A stretch of DNA of 64,000 nucleotides from Paenibacillus rigui (lineage in GTDB: Bacteria; Bacillota; Bacilli; Paenibacillales; NBRC-103111). The notes below the pieces were generated by a model. It was not told the origin of the DNA. It searched no databases and saw nothing but the letters and a program-made list of their open reading frames with translations. Position numbers and translations under genes: made by a program. The stretch is taken from contig NZ_NMQW01000053.1 of assembly GCF_002234615.1 (NCBI RefSeq), positions 1 through 64,000 on the forward strand, in the 5' to 3' direction. Of the stretch, positions 45,763-54,444 are shown piece by piece (position 1 is the stretch's first letter; each line of letters begins with the position of its first letter).

Positions 45763-47062
45763 GCGGCGGGCTGCCGAGGCGAAGCGGCAGGATCCAACGC
45801 CACGGGGCGGGATCCAGGTGGAGCCACAGCCTAACGTCCGGGAGAAGGTGCGGGGCAGCAAGGTGCTTCTAACCGGCGGCCGGGCTCCCGCGGCTCTGGA
45901 AATGGCACGCCTGCTGGCTGCCGCAGGCTGTGAGGTAATCGCTGCGGAAAGTGCAGCGCATCATCTTTGCCGCGTTTCGCGGGCGGTGAAACGAAGCTAC
46001 CGCGTACCGGGGCCTGCTGAGGACCCGGCCTCTTTTATAGCGGCGCTTGAAGCTGTGATCCGGCAGGAGGCGATCGATTGGCTGATTCCGACCTGCGAGG
46101 AGCTGTATTTCATTGCGGCCGGATACGAACGGCTGAGTCAGCAGTGCCGCGTGTTCACGGCACCGCTTGCGCAGCTGCGCAAGCTGCACAGCAAGTGGCA
46201 TTTTATCCGCAGCGCCGAACATCATGGCTTCTCCGTGCCGAAGACGGTACGGATTCAATCGGCGGCACAATGGCAGGAGCTCGTGCATTCCGGCTGTCTG
46301 GAGGACATGCTGGCCGGAGGAGGGTGCGTACTGAAGCCGGAATATTCGCGGTTCGCTGCCAAGGTTCGCATGGTGAAGAGCAGGAAGGAGCTGCTGGCTT
46401 CGGTCTCGGAGCTGCAGGCTCCCCTAAGCTTCCCATGCTACCCGTGGGTAGCCCAGCAATACATTGCAGGCCGGGAGATCTGTACTTACAGCATCGCACA
46501 CCAGGGGAGGCTGACCGCACATGCGGCTTATGCCTCGCAATATGCGGTGAATGGCGGGGCGAACGTCTATTTTGAACCGCTGGACCATCCGGCTGTGCGG
46601 GAATGGGTGTCACGTTATACCGCGCTGGAGGAGTTTCACGGGCAGATCGCATTTGATTTCATCGAGACGGATGATGGCAGGCTGTACCCTATTGAGTGCA
46701 ATCCAAGAACAACGAGCGGCCTGCATCTGTTGGCAGGGGAGCTGGGGCTGGCTTCCGCGCTGCTGGCTCCTGAAGCGTTAGGCTCTGCCGATGTGGTGCA
46801 GCCCTCGCAGGGCGTGAGCTCCATGCTGGCGGTGCCTATGCTTGCCATCGGCTTGTCAGGCGGCGTGTCTTGGGCAGCTGCACCCGCATGGCTGCGCAAA
46901 TGGCTCCGGGCCAAGGATGTGACCTTCCGCTGGCTCGACCCGCGGCCGAGTCTGGAGCAGCTGCCGATGCTGCTGGATATGCGGCGGACAGCGGTCAGGC
47001 GGGGGCTGAGCCTGATTGAGGCGTCGACCTGCGATATTGAATGGAATGGATGTGAATTATGA
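45752..47062 (+). CDS. ATP-grasp ligase-like protein
   Basis: The protein has a pre-ATP-grasp Rossmann-like part (VLLTGGRAPAALEMARLLAA) and an ATP-grasp core: CVLKPEYSRF, WVAQQYIAGREICTYSIAHQ, QIAFDFIETDDGRLYPIECN and PRTTSG with the Mg-binding Glu/Asn. It is carbamoyl-phosphate-synthase/carboxylate-amine-ligase-like. The start is uncertain: TTG 45752 has GGGAGG 8 bases before it and overlaps the KAS III stop by 11 bases, while GTG 45818 is possible. It ends ATGA-coupled to the reductase gene. It may join an amine or amino acid to the acyl product; that is a guess from the fold. Confidence 0.75.
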   Translation: MYTERRAAEAKRQDPTPRGGIQVEPQPNVREKVRGSKVLLTGGRAPAALEMARLLAAAGCEVIAAESAAHHLCRVSRAVKRSYRVPGPAEDPASFIAALEAVIRQEAIDWLIPTCEELYFIAAGYERLSQQCRVFTAPLAQLRKLHSKWHFIRSAEHHGFSVPKTVRIQSAAQWQELVHSGCLEDMLAGGGCVLKPEYSRFAAKVRMVKSRKELLASVSELQAPLSFPCYPWVAQQYIAGREICTYSIAHQGRLTAHAAYASQYAVNGGANVYFEPLDHPAVREWVSRYTALEEFHGQIAFDFIETDDGRLYPIECNPRTTSGLHLLAGELGLASALLAPEALGSADVVQPSQGVSSMLAVPMLAIGLSGGVSWAAAPAWLRKWLRAKDVTFRWLDPRPSLEQLPMLLDMRRTAVRRGLSLIEASTCDIEWNGCEL

Positions 47063-48060
47063 AGGCGTTAGTTACCGGCGGGACCGGGTTTCTGGGCCGC
47101 AGGCTGGCTGTTCGGCTTCGCGATGCGGGCTGGGAAGTCACGGCGATGGCCAGACAGGATGGCCCTCGGGACATGCTTCATGCGGAGGGGATTCGGTTCC
47201 TGCAGAGGGATTTGCGCAGCAGCGAGCAGGTTAACGAGGCATGCGCCGGACACGATGCGGTGTTTCACTGCGGGGCCCGGTCCGCGTCCTGGGGGATGTA
47301 CCGGGACTTCTACGAGACCAATGTCAAAGGCACGGAGCATGTCATCGGGGGCTGCATCCGGCATGGCGTCGAACGGCTCATCCACGTTTCGACGCCGAGC
47401 GTCTGCTTCGGCTCCGCGCACCGGCTGAACGTGCGCGAGACAGATCCGCTGCCTGCCCGTCAGGCGAGCCCGTACGCGGCGACGAAACTGCTCGCGGAGG
47501 AAGCGGTACAGCGGGCCGCTGCGAACGGGCTGGGCGCCGTGGTAATCCGGCCCCGGGCGATATTCGGGCCCGGGGATACGTCGATCCTGCCCCGCCTGAT
47601 TGCAGCCAATGCGCAGCGGGGCGTTCCCCTAATCGATAAGGGATCTGCCTTAATCGATTTGACGTATGTGGACAATGTGGTGGATGCCCTGCTGCTGTGC
47701 CAACAAGCGCCAGCGCATTGCAATGGGCGCATTTATCATATAACGAACGGGGAGCCTATGCCTTTTGCCGAGGCGGCGGAACGGCTTTTCCGTTCATTGG
47801 GGCAGCCACTCCGGGCGAAGCCGCTGCCTTTTGCTGCTGCGTATGCCGCTGCCTTCCTGATGGAGGCCGCGGCCCGTCTGCTGCCCGGCGATCGGGAGCC
47901 GATGCTGACAAGGGCGGTTGCCGGGATGATCGGCCGCAGCCAGACACTGGATATTAGCGCAGCCCGGCGTGACCTGGGGTACCATCCGGGGGTTAGCATA
48001 GATGAAGGGCTGAATGCATATGCAGCCTGGTGGAGGGAGCGTGGCCGACATGGGTCCTAG
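47059..48060 (+). CDS. NAD(P)-dependent 3-beta-HSD/OleD-like reductase
   Basis: An extended SDR with GGTGFLGRRLAVRLRDAG at the N-terminus, the catalytic Tyr/Lys in SPYAATK, and VIRPRAIFGPGDTSILPRLI. The segments GARSASWGMYRDFYETNVKG and VSTPSVCFG are very like OleD, the 2-alkyl-3-ketoalkanoate reductase of long-chain olefin biosynthesis (AWG.Y..Y..VNV.GT, STPSV). That makes reduction of a beta-keto acid made by the KAS III protein a natural hypothesis. It overlaps both neighbours by a few bases. Confidence 0.85.
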   Translation: MKALVTGGTGFLGRRLAVRLRDAGWEVTAMARQDGPRDMLHAEGIRFLQRDLRSSEQVNEACAGHDAVFHCGARSASWGMYRDFYETNVKGTEHVIGGCIRHGVERLIHVSTPSVCFGSAHRLNVRETDPLPARQASPYAATKLLAEEAVQRAAANGLGAVVIRPRAIFGPGDTSILPRLIAANAQRGVPLIDKGSALIDLTYVDNVVDALLLCQQAPAHCNGRIYHITNGEPMPFAEAAERLFRSLGQPLRAKPLPFAAAYAAAFLMEAAARLLPGDREPMLTRAVAGMIGRSQTLDISAARRDLGYHPGVSIDEGLNAYAAWWRERGRHGS

Positions 48061-48916
48061 ATTGGAGCCGGCCAGAAAAGTGAAGCTGCATCTGTTCGCC
48101 GCCGGATACTGCACGCATCCGGAATGGGTGACCCTTCGCGGCGGCGGGTTGGCAGTTATCCGGATTCCGGCTATCTTCGCCTGCATCGAGCATCCGGAGG
48201 CGGGCGTGCTGCTGTGGGATACCGGGTATGCCCCTCGTTTCCTTGAGGAAACGACGCGGCTGCCGAACCGGCTCTACCGGATGACGACGCCGGTCGGGAT
48301 TGGAAGCGAAGACAGTGCTGTCCGGCAGCTGGCGGACATAGGCATTCGGCCGGAGCAGGTGAAAGGAATCATCATTTCGCATTTCCATGCGGATCATATC
48401 GCTGGCCTGAAGGACTTTCCCGAGGCGCTGTTTTACTACGCGGCGGAGGCTTACGAGCGAGTGTGCCGCCTTCGCGGCCTGGCCGCGCTGCGGCGTGCGT
48501 TCCTGCCGGGACTGCTGCCTGACGATTTCCTGCAGCGCTCCCGCATCATTGATCCGTGCAAGAGGGTCGCCCTTCCTGCCGCCTACCCGTTTACACACGG
48601 CCTGGATGTGCTGGGCGACGGCAGTCTGCTGGCTGTTCCGCTGCCGGGCCATGCGGATGGCCAGATTGGTCTGCTCCTCTCTACGGCGCTGCGGGACTAC
48701 CTGCTGTGCGCCGACGCCGTATGGTCCAGCGCCGCCTACCGAGAGAACCGGCCGCCGCACCCGCTGGCAGGACTCATTATGCCGAGCCGTCGGCAGTATA
48801 AGGAAAGCTTCGAGCGGCTGGTTCAGCTGCACCGGCAGGTGCCGGAGCTGCGCATCCTTCCTTCCCACTGCCCGGAAGTGTGGGAAACCGAGGTCAAGGG
48901 GGGAGCGGAGCTGTGA
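48050..48916 (+). CDS. MBL-fold metallo-hydrolase
   Basis: ISHFHADHIAG (HxHxDH), PLPGHADGQIG, CADAVWS and LPSHCPEVW supply the metal ligands of a metallo-beta-lactamase-fold hydrolase. ATG 48050 has GGAGGGAG 10 bases before it and overlaps the reductase stop; a GTG at 48041 is too close to the ribosome site. Its stop overlaps the GTG of the adenylase gene. In Ole systems the product-releasing hydrolase is the alpha/beta-type OleB, which is missing here, so this protein may fill a hydrolytic role in the pathway. Substrate unknown. Confidence 0.85.
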   Translation: MGPRLEPARKVKLHLFAAGYCTHPEWVTLRGGGLAVIRIPAIFACIEHPEAGVLLWDTGYAPRFLEETTRLPNRLYRMTTPVGIGSEDSAVRQLADIGIRPEQVKGIIISHFHADHIAGLKDFPEALFYYAAEAYERVCRLRGLAALRRAFLPGLLPDDFLQRSRIIDPCKRVALPAAYPFTHGLDVLGDGSLLAVPLPGHADGQIGLLLSTALRDYLLCADAVWSSAAYRENRPPHPLAGLIMPSRRQYKESFERLVQLHRQVPELRILPSHCPEVWETEVKGGAEL

Positions 48917-50298
48917 AGCTGCCGGATACTTGGCATATCGTGTGGCATTATATGCTGACGCTCTATAGACAGCGTTGGGTGCTGCGCGACCGTCGTCGCC
49001 TGGAAGCGTGGCAGGAGAAGCGGATACGGCGGCAGGTGCGGAGCGTGCGGGCGCAGTCCGCTTTTTACCGGGCATGGTGGGCAGAGCGGCCTGAGGACGC
49101 CTGGCGATCATACCCTGTCATCGATAAAAGCGTGATGATGGAGCACCTCGATCAGCTGAATACCGCAAGGATCGGGAAGCAGGAAGCCATGGAGCTTGCG
49201 GTGGAGGCGGAGCGCACGCGGGAGTTCACCCCGACGATCGGGGAGGTGACGGTCGGCTTGTCCTCGGGCACATCGGGCCATAGGGGGCTGTTCCTTGTCA
49301 GCCGCCGGGAACGGCTGGCATGGGCCGGCACGGTGCTCGCCAAAATATTGCCGGGACCGCTGCTCGGCCGCCACCGGATCGCCTTCTTCCTGAGGGCGAA
49401 CAGCAATTTGTACGGCTCGGTCGGGAGCCGGCGCATTCAGTTTCAGTTTTACGATTTGCTCGATCCGATAGAAGAGCATGTGGCACGGCTTTGCGGGCAG
49501 CAGCCGAGCCTGCTGGTTGCCCCGGCCTCTATGCTCCGCCTGCTGGCGGATATGAAGCGTGCGGGGCGCCTGCCGCTTCACCCGCAGAAGCTGGTCTCGG
49601 TGGCCGAGGTGCTCGATCCGCTCGACCGCCGGATCATCGAGGGGGCCTTCGGCCAACCGGTGCATCAGGTGTACCAGTGTACCGAGGGCTTTTTGGCGGC
49701 CACTTGCGCTCATGGGACACTGCATTTGAACGAAGATATCGTCTATGTGCAAAAAGAATATGTTGACCGCGATGCCGGCAGGTTCGTCCCGATCCTTACA
49801 GATTTCTCCCGAACGACCCAGCCTATCGTCCGGTACCGGCTCAATGACCTGCTGACGGAGCGCAGGGAGCCTTGTCCTTGTGGATCTCCGTTAACGGCCA
49901 TTGAACGCATCGAGGGCCGTTGTGACGATATTTTCGCCTTTCGGGCGGCAGGCGGAGACCGGTTGATCCCTATATTTCCCGACTTCATCACCCGGGCTCT
50001 GCTGGCTGCCTCTCCCGAGATAACCGCGTATCATGCGGTTCTTCATGCCCCGGACCGGCTGGTTGTCGCCTTGGAGATCGACGATACCTGCAGGGATGCG
50101 GCACAGGCGGCTGTGGTGAAGTCCCTTCAAGCTTTATGCGAGCGAACGGGAACTGTGCTGCCGGCTGTCGACTTTGAAGCATACCGCCATGTATCGGGGG
50201 AACGAAAGCTGCGCCGTGTAGAAAGGAGGTTTACCCTTGATTCCGAATGGGTCCTTGAATGTAACAAAGAACGCGAAGGCAAATGTGCATTGGGCTGA
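48913..50298 (+). CDS. Coenzyme F390 synthetase-like adenylate-forming enzyme
   Basis: An ANL-type adenylase of the PaaK/F390-synthetase branch. The ATP-binding loop is GLSSGTSGHRG near 125, followed by VYQCTEGFLA near 270, TQPIVRYRLNDLL near 310 and a Cys-rich CPCGSPL insertion. Such enzymes activate a carboxylate as acyl-adenylate. Bacillota of this type do not make coenzyme F420, so F390 synthesis itself is unlikely. In this cluster it could act like OleC (ring closure of a beta-hydroxy acid) or as an acyl/aryl-CoA ligase. The GTG start at 48913 overlaps the MBL stop. Confidence 0.8.
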   Translation: MKLPDTWHIVWHYMLTLYRQRWVLRDRRRLEAWQEKRIRRQVRSVRAQSAFYRAWWAERPEDAWRSYPVIDKSVMMEHLDQLNTARIGKQEAMELAVEAERTREFTPTIGEVTVGLSSGTSGHRGLFLVSRRERLAWAGTVLAKILPGPLLGRHRIAFFLRANSNLYGSVGSRRIQFQFYDLLDPIEEHVARLCGQQPSLLVAPASMLRLLADMKRAGRLPLHPQKLVSVAEVLDPLDRRIIEGAFGQPVHQVYQCTEGFLAATCAHGTLHLNEDIVYVQKEYVDRDAGRFVPILTDFSRTTQPIVRYRLNDLLTERREPCPCGSPLTAIERIEGRCDDIFAFRAAGGDRLIPIFPDFITRALLAASPEITAYHAVLHAPDRLVVALEIDDTCRDAAQAAVVKSLQALCERTGTVLPAVDFEAYRHVSGERKLRRVERRFTLDSEWVLECNKEREGKCALG

Positions 50299-51433
50299 TC
50301 GGGAATCGGTTGGAGACTTTCCGTGGCCGGCTGCAGAGGACGGGGCCTACGCGAAGCGTTTTTTACTGCCCCTGCTGGAGCATTCTGCGGCGTTCTTCAT
50401 TGCAAATATCCGGACAAGGCTGTATGTGCTCCGTACGGGGGAGCATGTGCTGCCCGTGACGGTGAACGAGGAGGAATACGACAATTCCTACGTCTGTTCC
50501 CCTTACACGCACTATGTCAGCTATGCGAAGCAGGAATTGTATTTGATTGAATCCCGGTTGGCCCGGCGGGTGTTTTCGGGTTTGTTGACCGTTATGGGCG
50601 GGCTGTTCCGGGCGGGCCAGTTCAACCGGACGGTTCACGCCAATAATTGGCTGGTATCTACCAATCTGTACCCCTCCTGCACTTCAGAGGAGCTGCGGGC
50701 GGTCACGGAGCTGCTGCTGGAACGGTTTCCGGACCATGCGCTTGTGTACCGTTCGCTCAATCGAACAACCCATGCGGAGCTGATCGACTCGCTGCAGCGG
50801 GAAGGGTTCCGGTTGGTACCGAGCCGGCAAATCTACTTCCTGGAGCCGTCAAATCCGGCTCGAATGAATGCCAAAGCCCGCTGGCTGGTGAAGCGGGATT
50901 ACGGGCTGCTCGCGTCGAATCAATATGAAGTGCTGGAGCACGAGGAGCTGCGGGTGACCGATGTGCCGCGTCTCGCGGAGCTGTACCGGCTGCTCTATCT
51001 GGATAAATATTCGTACGATAACCCGCAGTTCGGCGAGCGTTTTTTTGAATTGGCTTTGCGGGAAAGGCTGCTGCATTTCCAGGCGCTGCGCAGTACCGTG
51101 ACAGGCCGGATCGACGCGGTTCTCGGGTATTTTTGCCGGAACGGGGTCATGACGACGCCGGTATTCGGCTACGATACGTCGCTGCCGCAGGAGCTTGGCC
51201 TCTATCGGATGCTGTCCGCGGTGCTGATCAAGCAGGCCCGCAGTAACGGGCATTTGCTTCACGAAAGCTCCGGCGCCGCCCAATTCAAGCGCAACCGCGG
51301 TGCTGTTGCGGATATCGAATACAGCGCGGTCTATGATGCCCATCTGCCGTGGCATCGTAGAGCGGGCTGGGCTTTTTTGCAGGTGGTTTTGAATCGGGTC
51401 GGCGTTCCGCTGCTGCAGAAATATAAGCTGTAG
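50237..51433 (+). CDS. GNAT/FemAB-like acyltransferase, function unknown
   Basis: The 398 residues look like two acyltransferase-type halves. VNEEEYDNSYVCSPYTHYVS lies near 80, and ALVYRSLNRTTHAELIDSLQ leads to a second half with DVPRLAELYRLLYLDKYSYD and HLLHESSGAAQFKRNRGAVA, reminiscent of FemAB/GNAT acceptor loops. I cannot name a substrate. The TTG start at 50237 is strong: AAAGGAGG lies 7 bases upstream, inside the adenylase gene (62-base overlap). It is the last of six coupled genes. It may acylate or aminoacylate the product. Confidence 0.6.
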   Translation: MIPNGSLNVTKNAKANVHWADRESVGDFPWPAAEDGAYAKRFLLPLLEHSAAFFIANIRTRLYVLRTGEHVLPVTVNEEEYDNSYVCSPYTHYVSYAKQELYLIESRLARRVFSGLLTVMGGLFRAGQFNRTVHANNWLVSTNLYPSCTSEELRAVTELLLERFPDHALVYRSLNRTTHAELIDSLQREGFRLVPSRQIYFLEPSNPARMNAKARWLVKRDYGLLASNQYEVLEHEELRVTDVPRLAELYRLLYLDKYSYDNPQFGERFFELALRERLLHFQALRSTVTGRIDAVLGYFCRNGVMTTPVFGYDTSLPQELGLYRMLSAVLIKQARSNGHLLHESSGAAQFKRNRGAVADIEYSAVYDAHLPWHRRAGWAFLQVVLNRVGVPLLQKYKL

Positions 51434-51436
51434 CTG

Positions 51437-51787
51437 TCGTACGGCTTAACCGCCGTGGGGTTTGACCGACCGCCATACAATGCGGCAGCACGCGCCGGGG
51501 ATTCGTGTGCTTATCATGCGGCGCCATACCGCGTGTTGGGAGCTTGAAGGGGACTGCCACTGCATGACGGGACGAAGGCAGCCCACGCTGCTGCGCAAGC
51601 GAAGGATACGTCGGATGCGGTGCTGCGTTGTTCCGCTTTGCCTTGATCGGCAAGGGCACCATGCTGCTTCCGGTATAAGGAATGCGATGCCTGGAGTCCT
51701 GTAGGGGAACCATCGGTCGCAATAGACCTATGGGACCTGTACTGCATCCGCTTCCCCGACGTTGAATATAGAGGAGAGATTATCCGT
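51437..51787. other. Gap between the six coupled genes and the SDR gene
   Basis: About 350 GC-rich bases. Open frames exist on both strands but have Arg/Cys/His-rich, shadow-like composition and no ribosome sites. I see no acyl carrier protein gene here. A site AGAGGAGAG precedes the SDR ATG. Confidence 0.4.
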
Positions 51788-52630
51788 ATGGAACAAGCAC
51801 ACAAAGTCGCTCTGGTCACCGGCGCTTCAAGCGGCTTCGGACTTCTGACGTCCATCGCCCTGGCCAAGCAAGGCTATCACGTCATTGCAGCCATGCGCAA
51901 TCCGGACAAGCGCGGACTGCTGCTGGAGCAGGCCGGACAGGCGGGTGTAGCGGGACGCCTGGAGGTAGCGCGCATGGATGTTACGGATCATGAAACGATT
52001 CATGCGGTTGTAGAGGGGATGGTCCGGAAGCACGGCCGCATCGATGCCTTGATTAACAATGCAGGCTATGCGGCCGGAGGGTTTGTCGAGGATGTGCCGA
52101 TGGACGTGTGGAGAGCGCAGCTGGAGACAAATGTGTTCGGGGTGATCGCCGCGACGAAGGCGGTGCTGCCGCAGATGCGCAGGCAGGGCTTCGGCTATAT
52201 TGTCAATGTAAGCAGCGTGAGCGGGCTTATGGCCTTTCCCGGCTATGCCCCCTACAGCACATCCAAATTCGCAGTCGAGGGCTTCAGCGAGGCGCTCCGG
52301 CTGGAGATGAAGCCTTTTGGCGTCCAGGTTGTCCTCGTGGAGCCCGGGGCTTACCGGACCGATATTTGGCACAAAGGGTTCGAATCAATCTCTGCCCCGG
52401 AGGCGTCTCCTTATCGGGTTTTGCTGAAGAAAGTTCTGGACTACTCCAGACAGACGTCCGAAACCGCCCCGGACCCAGGGGAAGTCGCCCGCCGGATTGC
52501 CGCCATCCTCGGCTCCTCCCGTCCGAAGCTAAGATATATCTCAGGCAAGGGTGTAAAGCTCGCTGTCTGGGGCAGAACGCTGCTGCCCTGGAGCTGGTAC
52601 GAGGCCGTGGTTCTGAGGTTTCTGAAATAA
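51788..52630 (+). CDS. Short-chain dehydrogenase/reductase of the biosynthetic cluster
   Basis: A classical SDR fold with TGASSGFGLL, NNAGYAAGG, the catalytic Ser in NVSSVSGLM and Tyr/Lys in YSTSKFA. The long C-terminal part (KGVKLAVWGRTLLPWSWYEA) is typical of SDRs acting on retinol- or steroid-like, long-chain or carotenoid substrates. It is on the same strand and equally GC-rich as the six coupled genes, but 354 bases downstream, so membership is likely but not certain. Confidence 0.85.
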   Translation: MEQAHKVALVTGASSGFGLLTSIALAKQGYHVIAAMRNPDKRGLLLEQAGQAGVAGRLEVARMDVTDHETIHAVVEGMVRKHGRIDALINNAGYAAGGFVEDVPMDVWRAQLETNVFGVIAATKAVLPQMRRQGFGYIVNVSSVSGLMAFPGYAPYSTSKFAVEGFSEALRLEMKPFGVQVVLVEPGAYRTDIWHKGFESISAPEASPYRVLLKKVLDYSRQTSETAPDPGEVARRIAAILGSSRPKLRYISGKGVKLAVWGRTLLPWSWYEAVVLRFLK

Positions 52631-52746
52631 GGCCGGATTCCTGACGGATAACCGGGGATAGGATGCCCGGGTCAGCTTCCGGCTACCGGCTAAGGATAGG
52701 CCAGATCGGTTGGGCTTATCCGTTGCAAATGAGCCGATACGTCGAT

Positions 52747-52782
52747 CCCTGATGCGCGAAACAGCGCAGGCAGGGCTTTTTG
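52747..52782 (+). terminator. Terminator closing the biosynthetic cluster
   Basis: CCTG-ATGCGC pairs with GCGCA-GG-CAGG across a GAAACA loop and is followed by GCTTTTTGCTTTT. Confidence 0.6.
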
Positions 52783-52995
52783 CTTTTATACCATATAGGA
52801 AAGTATAAGTTTTCGAAACGAAAGCCTGCTTTCCTATTGGCGATAAAACCCACAGGGCGGTCGCGCAACTTTGAGAGGCCTCGCTTGAGGGTTTTCTCAC
52901 ACCGCAAAAGGGATCTATACAAGGCCCCTTGATTCAACCGGAATCATAAGGAAATTCCCCCTGCGGCTAACAAAGCTGGGCCCGCGACCCATAAA

Positions 52996-53011
52996 TGATG
53001 TACGTAAATCA
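52996..53011. promoter_or_regulatory. LacI-type operator upstream of the regulator gene
   Basis: TGATGTACGTAAATCA is a 16-bp near-palindrome with the central CG step of LacI-family sites. It differs at one base from the perfect copy at 54321-54336. It lies 29 bases before the -35 of the regulator gene. Confidence 0.7.
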
Positions 53012-53030
53012 GAAATTTATGAAAACAATC

Positions 53031-53068
53031 ATGAAAACGTTGACATGAAATTTGCCGGTTGTTATGAT
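53031..53068 (+). promoter_or_regulatory. Sigma-A promoter of the LacI gene with overlapping cre site
   Basis: TTGACA (53040-53045) and TATGAT (53063-53068) are 17 bases apart. ATGAAAACGTTGACA (53031-53045) matches the cre consensus at 14 of 15 positions and covers the -35, so CcpA would block this promoter. Confidence 0.75.
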
Positions 53069-53111
53069 ATAACCGAAATACAAAATTTTTTAGAGTAGGC
53101 AGTGGGTTGGA

Positions 53112-54146
53112 ATGGATCAAAGCAAGCGGTTAACCGTTAAAGAAATGGCAAAGCATATCGGCGTTTCCGTAGCTACCCTGGATCGCGTATTGAACAACAG
53201 GGGGAACGTCAAGCCTGCAACCTATCAGAAGGTCATGGATAAGATCAAGGAGCTGAACTACACGCCTAACAAGTCGGCCAGCTTTTTATCGCGCAAGAAC
53301 GAGTACTCCATGGCGATTGTATTCCCGGAGCTGCCTGAATATTTCTGGACGCAGGTGGAGAGAGGCGTGCAGATTGCGATGGAGGAGTTTCGTGATTACG
53401 GCCTTCACGTGCATATTATCCGTTCGGAGAAGTACGATCTTGAGCGGCAGAAGGAAACGGTCATGAAGCTGATCGAATCCGGCAGCTATGATGCGATTGC
53501 AGTTTCGCCGAACGATCCGCAGGAAATGGCCGACATCATTGACCATGGAGTGGATCAGGGCGTAGCCATTTGCACCTTTAACAGCGATTCGCCGCTCAGC
53601 AAGCGGTTGTTCTATGTCGGCTGCGATTACCGGATAGCGGGAAGGCTGGCTGCGGATATGCTGTGCAAGCTGATCGGGTCGAAAACCAGAGTCGGACTGA
53701 TTATGTCCTATACCAATTTCCAGATGCAGCAGAAAATTACCGGATTTCGTGAGGTGGTGGCCGAGTACGATCATATCGAGCTGGTCGGACCGCTCAAGCT
53801 GCAGCAGGAGGATTATGAATCGCTGGATACGTTCATTGATTATTTCCGGCAGGTGGATGGCATTTATGTGTCCAGTGCCAAGCTGAACGTCATTGCCAGG
53901 CATGTGGCGGATGCGAATTTATCCAAGCCTATCGCTTTGATCGGGCACGATATGACGGAGGAGATTTATCAGTATTTGCGCAAAGGGACCGTTACGGCGA
54001 CCATATGCCAGGATCCTGTAAATCAAGGCTATCTCACGGTGAAGTCGATGTTCGATTATCTGGTTTCCGGCGAGAAGGTAAATGAGAAGGAAAACATAAC
54101 CAAGCTGGAGCTGGCTACCAAGGAAAACGCGCGCTATTATATTTAG
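53112..54146 (+). CDS. LacI-family transcriptional regulator
   Basis: The N-terminal HTH (TVKEMAKHIGVSVATLDRVL, then NNRGNVKPATYQKVMDKI) is followed by a periplasmic-binding-protein-like sugar-sensing domain. DRVLN replaces the usual SRVLN, a form seen in Bacillota xylose/ribose-type regulators. It is the first gene of the alpha-xyloside locus, and the same operator sequence precedes it and the ABC binding protein, so it should regulate both. Confidence 0.9.
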   Translation: MDQSKRLTVKEMAKHIGVSVATLDRVLNNRGNVKPATYQKVMDKIKELNYTPNKSASFLSRKNEYSMAIVFPELPEYFWTQVERGVQIAMEEFRDYGLHVHIIRSEKYDLERQKETVMKLIESGSYDAIAVSPNDPQEMADIIDHGVDQGVAICTFNSDSPLSKRLFYVGCDYRIAGRLAADMLCKLIGSKTRVGLIMSYTNFQMQQKITGFREVVAEYDHIELVGPLKLQQEDYESLDTFIDYFRQVDGIYVSSAKLNVIARHVADANLSKPIALIGHDMTEEIYQYLRKGTVTATICQDPVNQGYLTVKSMFDYLVSGEKVNEKENITKLELATKENARYYI

Positions 54147-54320
54147 CCCTTAGCCCGAGGGAAAGGGCGCGTTTTCTCCAATATGAAACCCCTTTCTTAC
54201 AAGTCGAAATGCGATCCATTCCGTGCAATCGTCTACCTTGACTAAGCGCGCCATCTTGAAAGACGGCGAAGCCGTTTATCCTTGTGTGTAGCGCGCAGCT
54301 TGGGGTTCTATAAGCTAAAA

Positions 54321-54336
54321 TGATGTACGTACATCA
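54321..54336. promoter_or_regulatory. Perfect LacI-type operator before the sugar ABC operon
   Basis: TGATGTACGTACATCA is a perfect 16-bp palindrome 108 bases upstream of the binding-protein ATG. The other 280 bases of this gap (54147-54444) hold no gene. Confidence 0.8.
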
Positions 54337-54444
54337 CTTTATGGTGCTTTAATTGAGGTGACAATGCCGCGTGATTTACTGACTGCGAGGAAACGTAGCG
54401 GCAATGCATATTGATTTCTAAATTTTATGAGGGGGAAGTATCCA

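Noticed and set aside
45869-49752. Many long open frames on the minus strand inside the GC-rich cluster
   Set aside because: High GC makes stop-poor shadow frames; they lack ribosome sites and known motifs, while the plus-strand frames carry enzyme signatures and overlap neatly.
48913-50298. True coenzyme F390 synthetase
   Set aside because: F390 synthesis belongs to F420-using methanogens; no F420 genes are here, so the protein is only a fold relative with another acyl substrate.
51462-51722. Possible acyl carrier protein or small gene in the gap before the SDR
   Set aside because: The frames are Arg/Cys/His-rich, not acidic, and lack the DSL phosphopantetheine motif.
52716-52937. Basic 73-residue minus-strand frame downstream of the SDR gene
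   Set aside because: It overlaps the terminator region, has no ribosome site and no recognisable family; a transposase remnant could not be supported.
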